From Superficieibacter sp. HKU1 (GTDB lineage: Bacteria; Pseudomonadota; Gammaproteobacteria; Enterobacterales; Enterobacteriaceae), in NCBI RefSeq assembly GCF_029319185.1, contig NZ_CP119754.1, positions 4,216,001 to 4,280,000 on the forward strand: a stretch of 64,000 nt of DNA, given 5' to 3'. Below, piece after piece: positions 54,308 through 63,004 of the stretch (positions are counted from its first letter, which is position 1; each line of letters begins with the position of its first letter). The position numbers and the translations under genes are program-made. The notes beneath the pieces were generated by a model. The model saw only the letters and a program-made list of their open reading frames with translations. It did not search any database and was not told the DNA's origin.

Positions 54308-55492
54308 ATGTTGAACGTCGCTATTGTGGGCACAGGTAATATTTCCCACAACCACATTCAGAGCTATTTGCAGTTTGCCGACCGTTGCCGGATCGTCGCG
54401 CTGGTTGATATCTACCCGGAAAAAGCCGAGGAGAAAAAGCAGCGTTATGGATTAACCGGGGCGACCGTGTACAGCAGCCATGAAGCCACGCTGGACGCCG
54501 AAGCGCAGGTAGATATTGTTGACGTCTGCACGCCTCCTTACGTCCATGCGGAGATCGCCATTCACGCGCTGGACGCCGGGAAGCATGTGCTCTGTGAAAA
54601 GCCGATGGCGGCCTCGCTGCAGGAGTGTGACGCGATGATCGCGGCACAACAACGAAGTGGCAAAATTCTCTCCATCATCGCGCAAAACCGGTTTACCGAT
54701 GCCTTCTGGCGGCTGAAAAAAGCCGTGGACTCCGGCGAGATCGGCAACATTTGCCATGCGCAGGTAGATTCGTTCTGGTGGCGTGGGCACTGCTATTACG
54801 ATCTGTGGTGGCGCGGCACCTGGGAGAAAGAAGGCGGCGGCTGTACGCTGAATCACGCCGTTCACCATATCGATGCGATTCAGTGGATGCTGGGCTTTCC
54901 GTCAGAAGTGGTGGCAATGATGACCAACGTTACTCACGATAATGCCGAAGTGGAAGATCTCTCGGCCGCCATTTTCCGCTACCCCAATGGCGCGCTGACT
55001 CAACTTACCGCTTCCGTCGTGCATCATGGTGAGGATCAGAAAATCGTCATTCAGGGCGATAAGGCCCGCATCTCAGCACCGTGGGACGTCTGGGCCAGCG
55101 TTTCTGCCGACAATGGTTTCCCACAGCCTGAGCATGACGTTCAGCGTGAAGGCCGCCTCAACGATCTGTTTCACACCACGCCAGCGCTGACGTGGACGCT
55201 ACATAGCGGGCAAATCGACAACCTGCTCAGCGCTATCCGCCAGGATATTCCCCTGCTGATTGATGGCGTCCAGGGCAAGCGATCGCTGGAAATTATCACC
55301 GCTATTTATAAATCGTCGATCACGCGCCAGATCGTGTCGCTGCCCATTAGCACTGACGATCCCTATTACCAGACCGGCGGACTTCTCTCGCTGGCACCCC
55401 ATTTTTATGAAAAAGCCGCCTCGGTAGAAAACTTCAGCGAAGTCGGCGCTATTCCGCTGGGTAAAGACCTTGATACAGGAGCACGAAAATGA
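54308..55492 (+). CDS. Gfo/Idh/MocA oxidoreductase 2 of the sugar island
   Basis: A 394-residue paralogue. AIVGTGNISHNHIQS (nucleotide site), CEKPMAAS (catalytic Lys) and GGGCTLNHAVHHIDAIQWML (Asn-His-His-Asp site) are all intact, so it is likely an active dehydrogenase. The start is ATG 54308 with AGGAG upstream, 16 bases after the previous gene; an open frame back to 54179 only overlaps that gene. It overlaps the next gene by four bases (ATGA). Confidence 0.88.
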   Translation: MLNVAIVGTGNISHNHIQSYLQFADRCRIVALVDIYPEKAEEKKQRYGLTGATVYSSHEATLDAEAQVDIVDVCTPPYVHAEIAIHALDAGKHVLCEKPMAASLQECDAMIAAQQRSGKILSIIAQNRFTDAFWRLKKAVDSGEIGNICHAQVDSFWWRGHCYYDLWWRGTWEKEGGGCTLNHAVHHIDAIQWMLGFPSEVVAMMTNVTHDNAEVEDLSAAIFRYPNGALTQLTASVVHHGEDQKIVIQGDKARISAPWDVWASVSADNGFPQPEHDVQREGRLNDLFHTTPALTWTLHSGQIDNLLSAIRQDIPLLIDGVQGKRSLEIITAIYKSSITRQIVSLPISTDDPYYQTGGLLSLAPHFYEKAASVENFSEVGAIPLGKDLDTGARK

Positions 55493-56556
55493 GCCTCAAT
55501 GATGGAATGAATTACGCCCCGAAGGGTAAACCACAGCCGGTGGTAGAAGCAGGCGCGTTTATTATTGCCGCTGCTGCACTGGATCACGGCCATATCTACG
55601 GGATGTGCAACGGGCTTATTGAAGCGGGCGCGACGCTGAAGTGGGTCTACGATCCGGACCCGGCCAAAGTCGATGCTTTCGTTCGTCAGTATCCGCAGGT
55701 CAACATTGCCGACTCGCTGGATACCATCCTTAATGACAGTAGCGTGCAGTTGGTGGCTGGCGCGGCAATCCCGTCGCAGCGCTGTGCGCTGGGCCTGAAA
55801 GTCATGGACGCCGGAAAAGATTATTTTACCGATAAAGCCCCGCTGACCACGCTGGCGCAACTGGACGCGGCAAAACGTAAAGTTGCCGAAACCGGCCGTA
55901 AGTATGCGGTTTACTACAGCGAACGTCTGCACGTTGAGAGCGCGGTGTTTGCCGGGCAACTGGTGCAGGAGGGTGCCATAGGCAAGGTCATTCAGACGCT
56001 TGGCACCGGTCCGCATCGCGAAGGCCAGGGTCGTCCCGACTGGTTTTACGAGAAAGCCTTTTTTGGCGGCATCCTCTGCGATATCGGCAGCCACCAGATC
56101 GAGCAATTCCTGTTTTATACCGGCAATAGCGACGCACGAATAGTGGCAAGTCAGGTACGTAACGTTAACCATCCGCAGTATCCGCAGTTCGAGGATTTCG
56201 GCGATGCGATGCTGGCGGGCGACAACGGCGCGACGGGCTATTTCCGCTGTGACTGGTTCACACCGGACGGGCTGTCGAGCTGGGGAGATGGACGCCTGAC
56301 GCTGCTGGGCACCGAAGGCTACATTGAGATCCGCAAATATGTCGATATCACACGCGGTGAGCAGGATGTGGTTTACCTGGTCAATAAAGAGGGCGAATTC
56401 CGCTATCCGGTCGCCGGTAACGTTGGCTTCCCGTTTTTTGGTGAGCTGATTAAAGACTGCCTCAACCGTACGGAAAACGCCATGAGCCAGGCGCACGCCT
56501 TTAAAGCCGCAGAACTGTGCGTCAAAGCGCAGATGCTGGCCAACGCGGGCCGCTAA
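55489..56556 (+). CDS. Gfo/Idh/MocA-like protein 3, atypical nucleotide site
   Basis: A 355-residue paralogue whose N-terminal beta-strand reads FIIAAAALDHGHIYGM: there is no GxGxxG/A, so classical NAD binding is doubtful or altered. The EKP site is replaced by DKAPLTT, still with Lys. A His-containing helix (GSHQIEQFLFYTG) follows GGILCDI. It could be a dehydrogenase with unusual cofactor binding, a redox-neutral hydrolase or isomerase with tightly held cofactor, or a partner subunit of its neighbours. Translationally coupled to gene 2. Confidence 0.83.
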   Translation: MSLNDGMNYAPKGKPQPVVEAGAFIIAAAALDHGHIYGMCNGLIEAGATLKWVYDPDPAKVDAFVRQYPQVNIADSLDTILNDSSVQLVAGAAIPSQRCALGLKVMDAGKDYFTDKAPLTTLAQLDAAKRKVAETGRKYAVYYSERLHVESAVFAGQLVQEGAIGKVIQTLGTGPHREGQGRPDWFYEKAFFGGILCDIGSHQIEQFLFYTGNSDARIVASQVRNVNHPQYPQFEDFGDAMLAGDNGATGYFRCDWFTPDGLSSWGDGRLTLLGTEGYIEIRKYVDITRGEQDVVYLVNKEGEFRYPVAGNVGFPFFGELIKDCLNRTENAMSQAHAFKAAELCVKAQMLANAGR

Positions 56557-56565
56557 GGAGTCATC

Positions 56566-57588
56566 ATGAGGGCGATAAACGCGGCGATTATCGGCTGTGG
56601 TGCCATTCATATCTGTCACGTTGAGGCACTGCGGCAGACGCAGGGTGCACATTTGCGCGCCATCGTGGACACCGATATCGTGAAGGGACAAGCCCTGGCA
56701 GCAAGCTACGGCTGTCATTTTTATCATGACTACCGGGAAATGTTGCAGGATCACGCTATTGAGGTAGTACATATTTGTACCCCGCACTACCTGCATAAAG
56801 CCATGATCCTCGACGCGCTGGCCGCAGGAAAAGCCGTTTTCAGCGAAAAGCCGGTGGGAATGAACACTCTGGAAGTGGCTGACATTGCCGACGCGGCCTC
56901 CCGTGCGCCGGGCCTGCTGGGCGTGTGCTTTCAGAACCGCTTCAATCCCACCAGCCGGGCGATCCGTGATGTGCTGGCATCAAAGGTGCTGGGGGAGATG
57001 CGCAGCATCAAAGCGGCGTTGACCTGGTCGCGCTCGGGAGATTACTACACCGGAAGCCCGTGGCGCGGACGCTTTGCCACCGAAGGCGGAAGTCTGCTGA
57101 TCAATCAGGCGATTCATACGCTGGATCTGATGCAGTGGTTTGCTGATGGCGTGGATAGCGTCAAGGGCGTGGTCGATAGCGGCCCGCTGGCCGAAACTAT
57201 CGAAACCGAAGACAGCGCGATGGCAACGTTTGCCCTGCATAACGGTGCACGCGGTTTATTCTGGGCCACCAATAACCATACGGTTGATTCACCGCTGTTG
57301 CTGGAAATCCACTGTGAAAAAGGCATGTTGCAACTCAGGGATAATACGCTGTGGCAGATTGCTGATGGCGAGTGGTTCTCCCTCACCAATGATAATCCGC
57401 CCACGGGTAACGGTAAAAATTACTGGGGCATAGGCCATCAAAAGGCAATTGAACAATTTTATCAGGCTATTCAGCATGGAGGAGATGGCGACTATATCAA
57501 TATTAATCAGGCAGCAAAATCCATACATATTGTGGAAGCAATATATCGATCTTCACAATTAAGGCAATGGATTAACATTACACATTAA
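56566..57588 (+). CDS. Gfo/Idh/MocA oxidoreductase 4 of the sugar island
   Basis: A 340-residue paralogue with AIIGCGAIHICHVEAL, SEKPVGMN and GGSLLINQAIHTLDLMQWF. The catalytic Lys and Asp-His-type residues are kept. Start ATG 56566 with a strong AAGGAG, nine bases after gene 3. The last 60 bases are more AT-rich than the body of the gene. Followed by a strong hairpin and the transporter. Confidence 0.88.
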   Translation: MRAINAAIIGCGAIHICHVEALRQTQGAHLRAIVDTDIVKGQALAASYGCHFYHDYREMLQDHAIEVVHICTPHYLHKAMILDALAAGKAVFSEKPVGMNTLEVADIADAASRAPGLLGVCFQNRFNPTSRAIRDVLASKVLGEMRSIKAALTWSRSGDYYTGSPWRGRFATEGGSLLINQAIHTLDLMQWFADGVDSVKGVVDSGPLAETIETEDSAMATFALHNGARGLFWATNNHTVDSPLLLEIHCEKGMLQLRDNTLWQIADGEWFSLTNDNPPTGNGKNYWGIGHQKAIEQFYQAIQHGGDGDYININQAAKSIHIVEAIYRSSQLRQWINITH

Positions 57589-57612
57589 TATTATCAATTC
57601 CAGTGTTAAAGC

Positions 57613-57635
57613 GCGCCCGGCCTCTGGCCGGGCGC
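57613..57635 (+). terminator. Intercistronic hairpin before the transporter
   Basis: A perfect ten-base stem GCGCCCGGCC-TCT-GGCCGGGCGC with no T run. It more likely adjusts mRNA stability or partial termination between the dehydrogenases and the transporter than ends transcription. Confidence 0.6.
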
Positions 57636-57667
57636 TATAAACCCTACATCAATCTGGAAATAAAAAA

Positions 57668-59215
57668 ATGGTTAAACCAACTGAAAGAAGAGTCGGTTAT
57701 GGCGTGGCTATCGGCTACGGCGTGACGGATTTATTTGGCGGAGGTGCCTTCGCTATTATCGGAACATGGCTTCTGTTTTTCTACACTACCTATTGCGGAC
57801 TATCGGTTCTGGAAGCCGGATCGATATTCGCCGTTGCCAGGATCATTGATGCGATACTTAGCCCAATTATGGGCTATATTACCGATAATTTCGGCAATAC
57901 CTGGCTTGGTAAAAAATTCGGCAGACGTCGGTTTTTTCTGCTCCTGAGTTCCCCATTAATGTTCCTCTATGCCTTATTATGGGTCACGGATATGGGCTAC
58001 TGGTATTATCTGGGAACCTATCTCTCTATCGAGCTGTTATCGGCAATGGTGCTTGTACCTTGGGAAACCCTGGCCGCGGAAATGACCAACCGCTACAACG
58101 AGCGCAGCCGCCTTTCCGGCGTACGTATGATCTGCTCGCAGCTGGGCGGTTTTCTGGCGGTATCGGTACCGGGGCTGATTATGCAGTTTACCGGCAAAGA
58201 TAACTCATTCACTTATACGCTGACCGGCCTGCTCTTTTCAGTCATTTTCTGCGTGGCGGTGTTCTCTACCTGGTGGTGTACCTGGGAGGCCAAAGATGTG
58301 CAGGAAGAGGGACATTTTCAGCCGCAGGTCAACCGCAGTAGCGGCCTGCTTAATCACCTGAAATATCTGGTACTGGACCTGCTATCATCGTTCCGTATCC
58401 GCGCCTTTCGTTTACATATTATTATTTATATTTTCTCGTTCACCGCGATGGATGTTTTTGGCTCAGTATTTACCTATTACGTGGTGTACTGCCTGAGTCA
58501 GGATGCCGCTGCCGTTTCCGGCTGGTTAAGTATTGCCGCCTTTGCTTCCGTGCCGGGCACCTTCGGATTTATGCAATTACTTAATCGTTTTAATGTCACG
58601 CCATCGGGCGCACTGCGTTTGGCCTACGGCTGCATCTTCTTTGTGCTGGCATTCTTATTTACCGTGTATCTGACCAAAATTAGCGTTCCCACCCTGCTGC
58701 TTTCCGGCGTATTTATCGTACTGGGTTTCGCCAGAGCCGGGCTTTATTATATCCCATGGAATATTTACAGTTTTATCCCGGATATCGATGAAATGGTCAC
58801 CCAACAGCGAAGGGAAGGTATTTTCGCGGGCGTGATGGTCCTGACGCGTAAAAGTACGGTAGCAATGGCGATTCTTATTATCGGCATTGTATTGCAGGAA
58901 GCCGGTTTTGTGAAAGGCAGCGGTATTCAGCCGGAAAGCGCGCTGCATGCGATTATTGGCCTGATGATTTTTGCCACCGCAGCACTGCTGGCGGTAAGTT
59001 TTTACACCACTTACAAATTCAAACTTACCCGTGAAACGCACAAATTACTGATCAAAGAGATCGCCCGGCGTAAGTTAGGCGGCGACTATCGCGATTGCGA
59101 CAGCGAGACCAGGCTTGTGATCAAACAGCTTACCGGTTATGAGTACGACAAGGTATGGGGCGGGGAAGCCAGCCGCCAGTTTAATGGAAAAACGCATCTG
59201 TCTGCGCTCGAATAA
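57668..59215 (+). CDS. GPH-family glycoside/sugar-cation symporter
   Basis: A 515-residue inner-membrane protein with about twelve helices, of the glycoside-pentoside-hexuronide (MFS_2) family, related to MelB, XylP and YihO-like proteins. Early signatures are GYGVTDLFGGGAF and ARIIDAILSPIMGYITDNF (the conserved Asp pair that binds cation and sugar), then GRRRFFLLLSSPLMF. The cytoplasmic C-terminus is longer than in MelB (about 60 residues, basic then acidic). It likely imports the island's substrate with Na+ or H+. 79 bases after the last dehydrogenase; followed by ytfL. Confidence 0.9.
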   Translation: MVKPTERRVGYGVAIGYGVTDLFGGGAFAIIGTWLLFFYTTYCGLSVLEAGSIFAVARIIDAILSPIMGYITDNFGNTWLGKKFGRRRFFLLLSSPLMFLYALLWVTDMGYWYYLGTYLSIELLSAMVLVPWETLAAEMTNRYNERSRLSGVRMICSQLGGFLAVSVPGLIMQFTGKDNSFTYTLTGLLFSVIFCVAVFSTWWCTWEAKDVQEEGHFQPQVNRSSGLLNHLKYLVLDLLSSFRIRAFRLHIIIYIFSFTAMDVFGSVFTYYVVYCLSQDAAAVSGWLSIAAFASVPGTFGFMQLLNRFNVTPSGALRLAYGCIFFVLAFLFTVYLTKISVPTLLLSGVFIVLGFARAGLYYIPWNIYSFIPDIDEMVTQQRREGIFAGVMVLTRKSTVAMAILIIGIVLQEAGFVKGSGIQPESALHAIIGLMIFATAALLAVSFYTTYKFKLTRETHKLLIKEIARRKLGGDYRDCDSETRLVIKQLTGYEYDKVWGGEASRQFNGKTHLSALE

Positions 59216-59393
59216 TAGGGAAAACCCCACGTTAACCGCCCTGACGACGATGTTGGGGCGCTTTCCCCCTCTGGCAGCCCTCCCCTCCCTTACGCTATAC
59301 TAGCGGTGAAATTGCCGATCCAGTGCCTTCGGATCGGCGTATCGTGTCATTCAAACTTCCCTTCCGAGGATCTGGCCTATGGCTGGATAAGAT

Positions 59394-60731
59394 ATGTTAA
59401 ACAGTATTTTAGTAATACTTTGCCTGATAGCCGTGAGTGCATTCTTCTCGTTATCTGAGATCTCGCTTGCCGCCTCACGAAAGATAAAACTCAAACTCCT
59501 TGCCGATGACGGCAATATCAACGCCCAGCGCATTTTGAAAATGCAGGAGAACCCTGGCACCTTCTTTACCGTGGTACAAATTGGCCTTAACGCCGTTGCC
59601 ATTCTGGGGGGTATCGTCGGCGATGCCGCGTTTTCACCGGCGTTTTACAATGTCCTGATCCGCTTTGTCTCACCCGAAATGGCCGAACAGCTGAGCTTTA
59701 TCATCTCCTTCTCCCTCGTCACCGGCATGTTTATTCTGTTTGCCGACCTGACGCCGAAACGCATCGGTATGATTTCGCCTGAAGCTGTGGCTTTACGCAT
59801 CATCAACCCGATGCGCTTCTGCCTGTTTGTCTTCACGCCGCTGGTGTGGTTCTTTAACGGCATGGCAAACAACATTTTCCGTCTGTTCAAACTGCCGATG
59901 GTACGTAAAGACGACATCACTTCTGATGACATCTATGCGGTCGTCGAGGCGGGCGCACTGGCGGGCGTGCTGCGTAAACAGGAGCATGAGCTGATTGAGA
60001 ACGTGTTTGAACTGGAGTCACGTACCGTTCCCTCTTCGATGACCTCGCGTGAAAACGTAGTGTGGTTCGATCTGCACGAAGATGAAGAGAGTCTGAAAAA
60101 GAAAGTCTCGGAACATCCGCACTCTAAGTTCCTGGTCTGTAAAGAAGATATCGACCATATCATCGGTTATGTCGATTCAAAAGACCTGCTTAACCGCGTG
60201 CTGGCCAATCAAAGCCTGGCGCTGAGCAGCGGCTTACAAATCCGCAATACGCTGATTGTGCCGGATACCCTGACGCTCTCCGAAGCGCTGGAAAGTTTCA
60301 AAACGGCGGGTGAAGACTTTGCGGTCATCATGAACGAATACGCGCTGGTAGTCGGTATCATCACCCTGAATGATGTCATGACCACGCTGATGGGCGATTT
60401 AATTGGTCAGGGGATGGAAGAGCAGATTGTCGCGCGCGATGAAAACTCGTGGCTGATTGACGGCGGCACGCCCATTGATGACGTGATGCGGGCGCTGGAT
60501 ATCGATGATTTCCCGCAGTCCGGCAATTATGAAACCATCGGCGGCTTTATGATGTATATGCTGCGTAAGATCCCCAAACGCACCGACTCGGTTAAATTTT
60601 CCGGCTATAAGTTTGAAGTGGTGGATATCGATAACTACCGCATCGATCAGCTGCTGGTAACGCGTATTGACAGTAAGCCGACGGTTCTGACGCCGAAACT
60701 GCCGGACGCAGAAGAGAAAGGCGCGGCGTAA
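59394..60731 (+). CDS. ytfL: CNNM/HlyC-CorC family membrane protein YtfL
   Basis: A 445-residue protein: DUF21 membrane domain (four helices in about 1-190), two CBS domains (about 215-335) and a CorC/HlyC C-terminal domain (about 350-430). Related proteins export Mg2+ or polyamines; E. coli YtfL (PaeA) has been described as a cadaverine/putrescine exporter. The start is ATG 59394, preceded by a weak site. Length is near E. coli. Confidence 0.93.
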   Translation: MLNSILVILCLIAVSAFFSLSEISLAASRKIKLKLLADDGNINAQRILKMQENPGTFFTVVQIGLNAVAILGGIVGDAAFSPAFYNVLIRFVSPEMAEQLSFIISFSLVTGMFILFADLTPKRIGMISPEAVALRIINPMRFCLFVFTPLVWFFNGMANNIFRLFKLPMVRKDDITSDDIYAVVEAGALAGVLRKQEHELIENVFELESRTVPSSMTSRENVVWFDLHEDEESLKKKVSEHPHSKFLVCKEDIDHIIGYVDSKDLLNRVLANQSLALSSGLQIRNTLIVPDTLTLSEALESFKTAGEDFAVIMNEYALVVGIITLNDVMTTLMGDLIGQGMEEQIVARDENSWLIDGGTPIDDVMRALDIDDFPQSGNYETIGGFMMYMLRKIPKRTDSVKFSGYKFEVVDIDNYRIDQLLVTRIDSKPTVLTPKLPDAEEKGAA

Positions 60732-60744
60732 TACCGTGGAACTT

Positions 60745-60844
60745 TGCCTGGCGGCGCTTCGCTTGCACAGGCCTACAATAGTGAGCAACCTGCTGTCATT
60801 GGTGATGTTCCAGGCCGGGTAAGGCGAAGCCGCCACCCGGCAAA
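60745..60844. repeat. BIME: two REP elements in opposite orientation
   Basis: TTTGCCTGGCGGCGCTTCGC ... GCCTACA at 60745-60777 and the reverse-oriented GGCCGGGTAAGGCGAAGCCG ... CCCGGCAAA at 60812-60844 form a classical bacterial interspersed mosaic element after ytfL. Confidence 0.8.
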
Positions 60845-60885
60845 ACAGCATGTACAATAGCAAAACAGGTTTCTCAAAAACATCA

Positions 60886-60908
60886 ACGGCCCCTTCTGGG
60901 GCCGTCTT
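60886..60908. terminator. Bidirectional terminator between ytfL and ytfK
   Basis: ACGGCCCC-TTCT-GGGGCCGT followed by CTTTATT on the plus strand and A-rich sequence before it, between two convergent genes. Confidence 0.75.
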
Positions 60909-60946
60909 TATTTACTGCTTATATTTTTTACTGCATAGCACGTTGA

Positions 60947-61153
60947 TTACGCCATCTCAGTTTGCAGATGCAAAACCTGACGATTGACTTCGGACATCAC
61001 AGACAAATGCTGCTTGTCCTTCACTTTGGGGATAAGGATCTTACCCTTATCAAACTCAAAAGCGCCTACGTCCTTGATGTACAACCGTCCACGGAACAGG
61101 ATCTTCACGTACTTCGCCACCTGACGCGGGTTGTAGCGTTGGAAAATTTTCAT
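60947..61153 (-). CDS. ytfK: DUF1107 protein YtfK
   Basis: A 68-residue basic cytoplasmic protein, same size as in E. coli, where YtfK binds SpoT and shifts it toward (p)ppGpp synthesis during phosphate or fatty-acid starvation. It begins MKIFQRYNPRQVAKYVKILF. Convergent with ytfL, divergent from ytfJ. The function is taken from E. coli. Confidence 0.94.
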   Translation of the reverse strand: MKIFQRYNPRQVAKYVKILFRGRLYIKDVGAFEFDKGKILIPKVKDKQHLSVMSEVNRQVLHLQTEMA

Positions 61154-61475
61154 TCTTTTAACTCCTGCTGAAGATTACGCCCTTGTGGTGCCACATTTGG
61201 CCCAACTGGTTAAGACGCAAATTTAATGCCCTATGACTATAGACCAGAACCGCCGGGAGACCCAGCATGCATAAGTTTATTTACCGTTTGATTACAATTA
61301 ATCAGAATTTTCTTTTCAGACATCGTACAAAGGCAGTATAAGCCTTCATTTTTTTCTGAATATGTGCGCTCTACCGCAAATTGGCACCCTGTTTGCGGGA
61401 AAAGGTTAAAAATAGCACATATTATTAACATTCCACCGTAAGTGGTCGGATCACCTGCACAAAAAAGGAAGCACC

Positions 61476-62033
61476 ATGACTTTACGAACGCTGATGGCCT
61501 CTTTATGCCTCATACTGCCGATGATGGCATCTGCTCATAACTTTAAAGATAACCAGCGCGTGCCGCCCGTTGGCATCGCCGACCGTGGCGAACTCATCCT
61601 GAGTAACGACAAGTTTAGCTATAAAAAATGGAATAGCTCGCAGCTCGCCGGAAAAGTGCGGCTGCTGCAACACATCGCGGGGCGCACTTCGGCAAAAGAG
61701 AAAAATGCCAATCTGGTCGAAGCCATCAAAGCAGCGAATTTCCCGCATGATAACTATCAGACCACCACGATCATTAACACTGATGATGCGATCCCCGGCT
61801 CGGCAATGTTCGTGCGCAGCAGCATCGAGAGTAATAAAAAGCTTTACCCATGGTCACAGTTTATTGTCGACAGCGATGGAGCCGCTCGCCAGGCCTGGCA
61901 GCTGGAAGAGAAAGGATCGGCTGTTGTCGTGCTGGATAAAGAAGGCCGCGTTCGCTGGGCGAAAGACGGCGCGCTGACCCAGCAGGAAGTGCAGCAGGTG
62001 GTGAGTTTGGTGCGCCAGCTACTCGCCCAATAG
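61476..62033 (+). CDS. ytfJ: Periplasmic thioredoxin-fold protein YtfJ
   Basis: A 185-residue exported protein with signal peptide (1-20, cut after ASA) and a thioredoxin-like fold (YtfJ family) without the CxxC motif, as in E. coli. A LDKEGRVRWAKDG segment near the C-terminus is typical. The function is unknown. The last E. coli-like gene here; the following cluster replaces ytfI/cysQ. Confidence 0.93.
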   Translation: MTLRTLMASLCLILPMMASAHNFKDNQRVPPVGIADRGELILSNDKFSYKKWNSSQLAGKVRLLQHIAGRTSAKEKNANLVEAIKAANFPHDNYQTTTIINTDDAIPGSAMFVRSSIESNKKLYPWSQFIVDSDGAARQAWQLEEKGSAVVVLDKEGRVRWAKDGALTQQEVQQVVSLVRQLLAQ

Positions 62034-62117
62034 TTAATGAAGCTGCTCCTGTCTATTATTAGTGGGAGCAGCAGCGTATACTCACACTCCCGGCTTAACA
62101 TTCAGGGAGTAATTACA

Positions 62118-62543
62118 ATGACGGGGAATCCATGGCTGGATCCAATCGCGTCCCTCAGCGGTATACATTTTCTATATTTCTATTACATACTCATTACAAT
62201 CTTTAAATGTTTGACTGTCACGTATGAAAATTACGTATCGGGTTATAAAAACATTCAGTTACCGATCAATGTTAATGAAGATCCACTGTTCATTGCCTGG
62301 CTGAAAGATCCGGCCATGGGAATGGTAGAATTAGTTATGGGACCACTGATTGAAGGGGAATTCATCGGTAAGGTTGAAGGCAAAAATACCTGGCGAACAA
62401 TAAAGAGTAAAAAACCGGGAGCGACGGCTTATGAATACCAGGCGCTTAAACTATTCAAAACACAAAAGCCTTTAAAAAAAGCAGAAAAGATATTCCCGGC
62501 ATTAATTAAAAAAACCGTGATAAAGCAGAGAAGATGCAGTTGA
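62118..62543 (+). CDS. N-terminal half of a Cys-rich-tail membrane protein (TIGR04222-like)
   Basis: A 141-residue protein starting MTGNPWLDPIASLSGIHFLY, with GGGAG eight bases upstream. One membrane helix lies at about residues 16-34, then a cytoplasmic domain (EDPLFIAWLKDP ... VELVMGPLIEGEFIGK ... AYEYQALKLF). From memory, proteins of the TIGR04222 family begin with NP-x-DL-like sequence and a helix, have such a domain, then two more helices and a Gly/Cys-rich end; here that plan is divided over this and the next frame. The frame ends 30 bases after a seven-A run (62508-62514); one extra A would fuse it to the next gene as 295 residues. Either a frameshift or a natural split with coupled translation. 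Confidence 0.75.
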   Translation: MTGNPWLDPIASLSGIHFLYFYYILITIFKCLTVTYENYVSGYKNIQLPINVNEDPLFIAWLKDPAMGMVELVMGPLIEGEFIGKVEGKNTWRTIKSKKPGATAYEYQALKLFKTQKPLKKAEKIFPALIKKTVIKQRRCS

Positions 62544-63004
62544 TCCTTAGCAAGTCTGTAAAAAAGAAAATAATTAATGCTAACAGAACAGCGCGGATCA
62601 TATTGATGGTTCTGGGGTTATATAAATTGATTGCTGCGCTCTGTACGGGACATTATAACATCGGCTATCTATTGATAAGTATTTTCATCGTTATTCCGAT
62701 CGTATTTTATAAAAGCAATACGAATGCCATTGTTATAAGTCCTTTCGGCAAGCATTATCTACAACAGTACAGCGATGTATTACTTAGCACTGACAACAAG
62801 ACTCAACAGCAGGAGTGGCTCAGCAGAGTTCTCCTTGGCAGTACCATTATGGCAAACCTCTATGCCAGTGAGGCTCCCGTCATACATAACCCAGCCGCTA
62901 CCAACAGTAGCGACAGTAATTATAGTGGTAGCAGTTGTAGCGGAAGCAGTTGCAGCGGCAGCAGTTGTGGAGGCAGTGGATGCGGGGGATGTGGTAGCCG
63001 ATGA
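62534..63004 (+). CDS. C-terminal half: membrane protein with Cys-Gly-Ser repeat tail
   Basis: A 156-residue frame overlapping the previous one by ten bases. It has two hydrophobic helices (about 21-38 and 43-59), a soluble stretch, and from residue 131 the tail (S/G)GSSC repeated three times, then GGSGC, GGC, GSR. The cysteines stand at 135, 140, 145, 150 and 153. A tail with evenly spaced Cys in Gly/Ser context next to a radical SAM enzyme suggests a peptide-modification substrate (thioether, or cluster/metal binding). The gene starts ATG 62534 with only a weak AGAG ribosome-binding site, so it is either coupled to, or the frameshifted end of, the preceding frame. Its stop overlaps the radical SAM start (ATGA). 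Confidence 0.8.
   Translation: MQLILSKSVKKKIINANRTARIILMVLGLYKLIAALCTGHYNIGYLLISIFIVIPIVFYKSNTNAIVISPFGKHYLQQYSDVLLSTDNKTQQQEWLSRVLLGSTIMANLYASEAPVIHNPAATNSSDSNYSGSSCSGSSCSGSSCGGSGCGGCGSR

Noticed and set aside
55405..56796. A 463-codon frame on the minus strand
   Set aside because: Antisense shadow of the third and fourth dehydrogenase genes.
62921..63001. Short tandem repeats in the tail as a possible CRISPR or minisatellite
   Set aside because: Fifteen-base coding repeats without spacers; explained by the SGSSC protein repeat.
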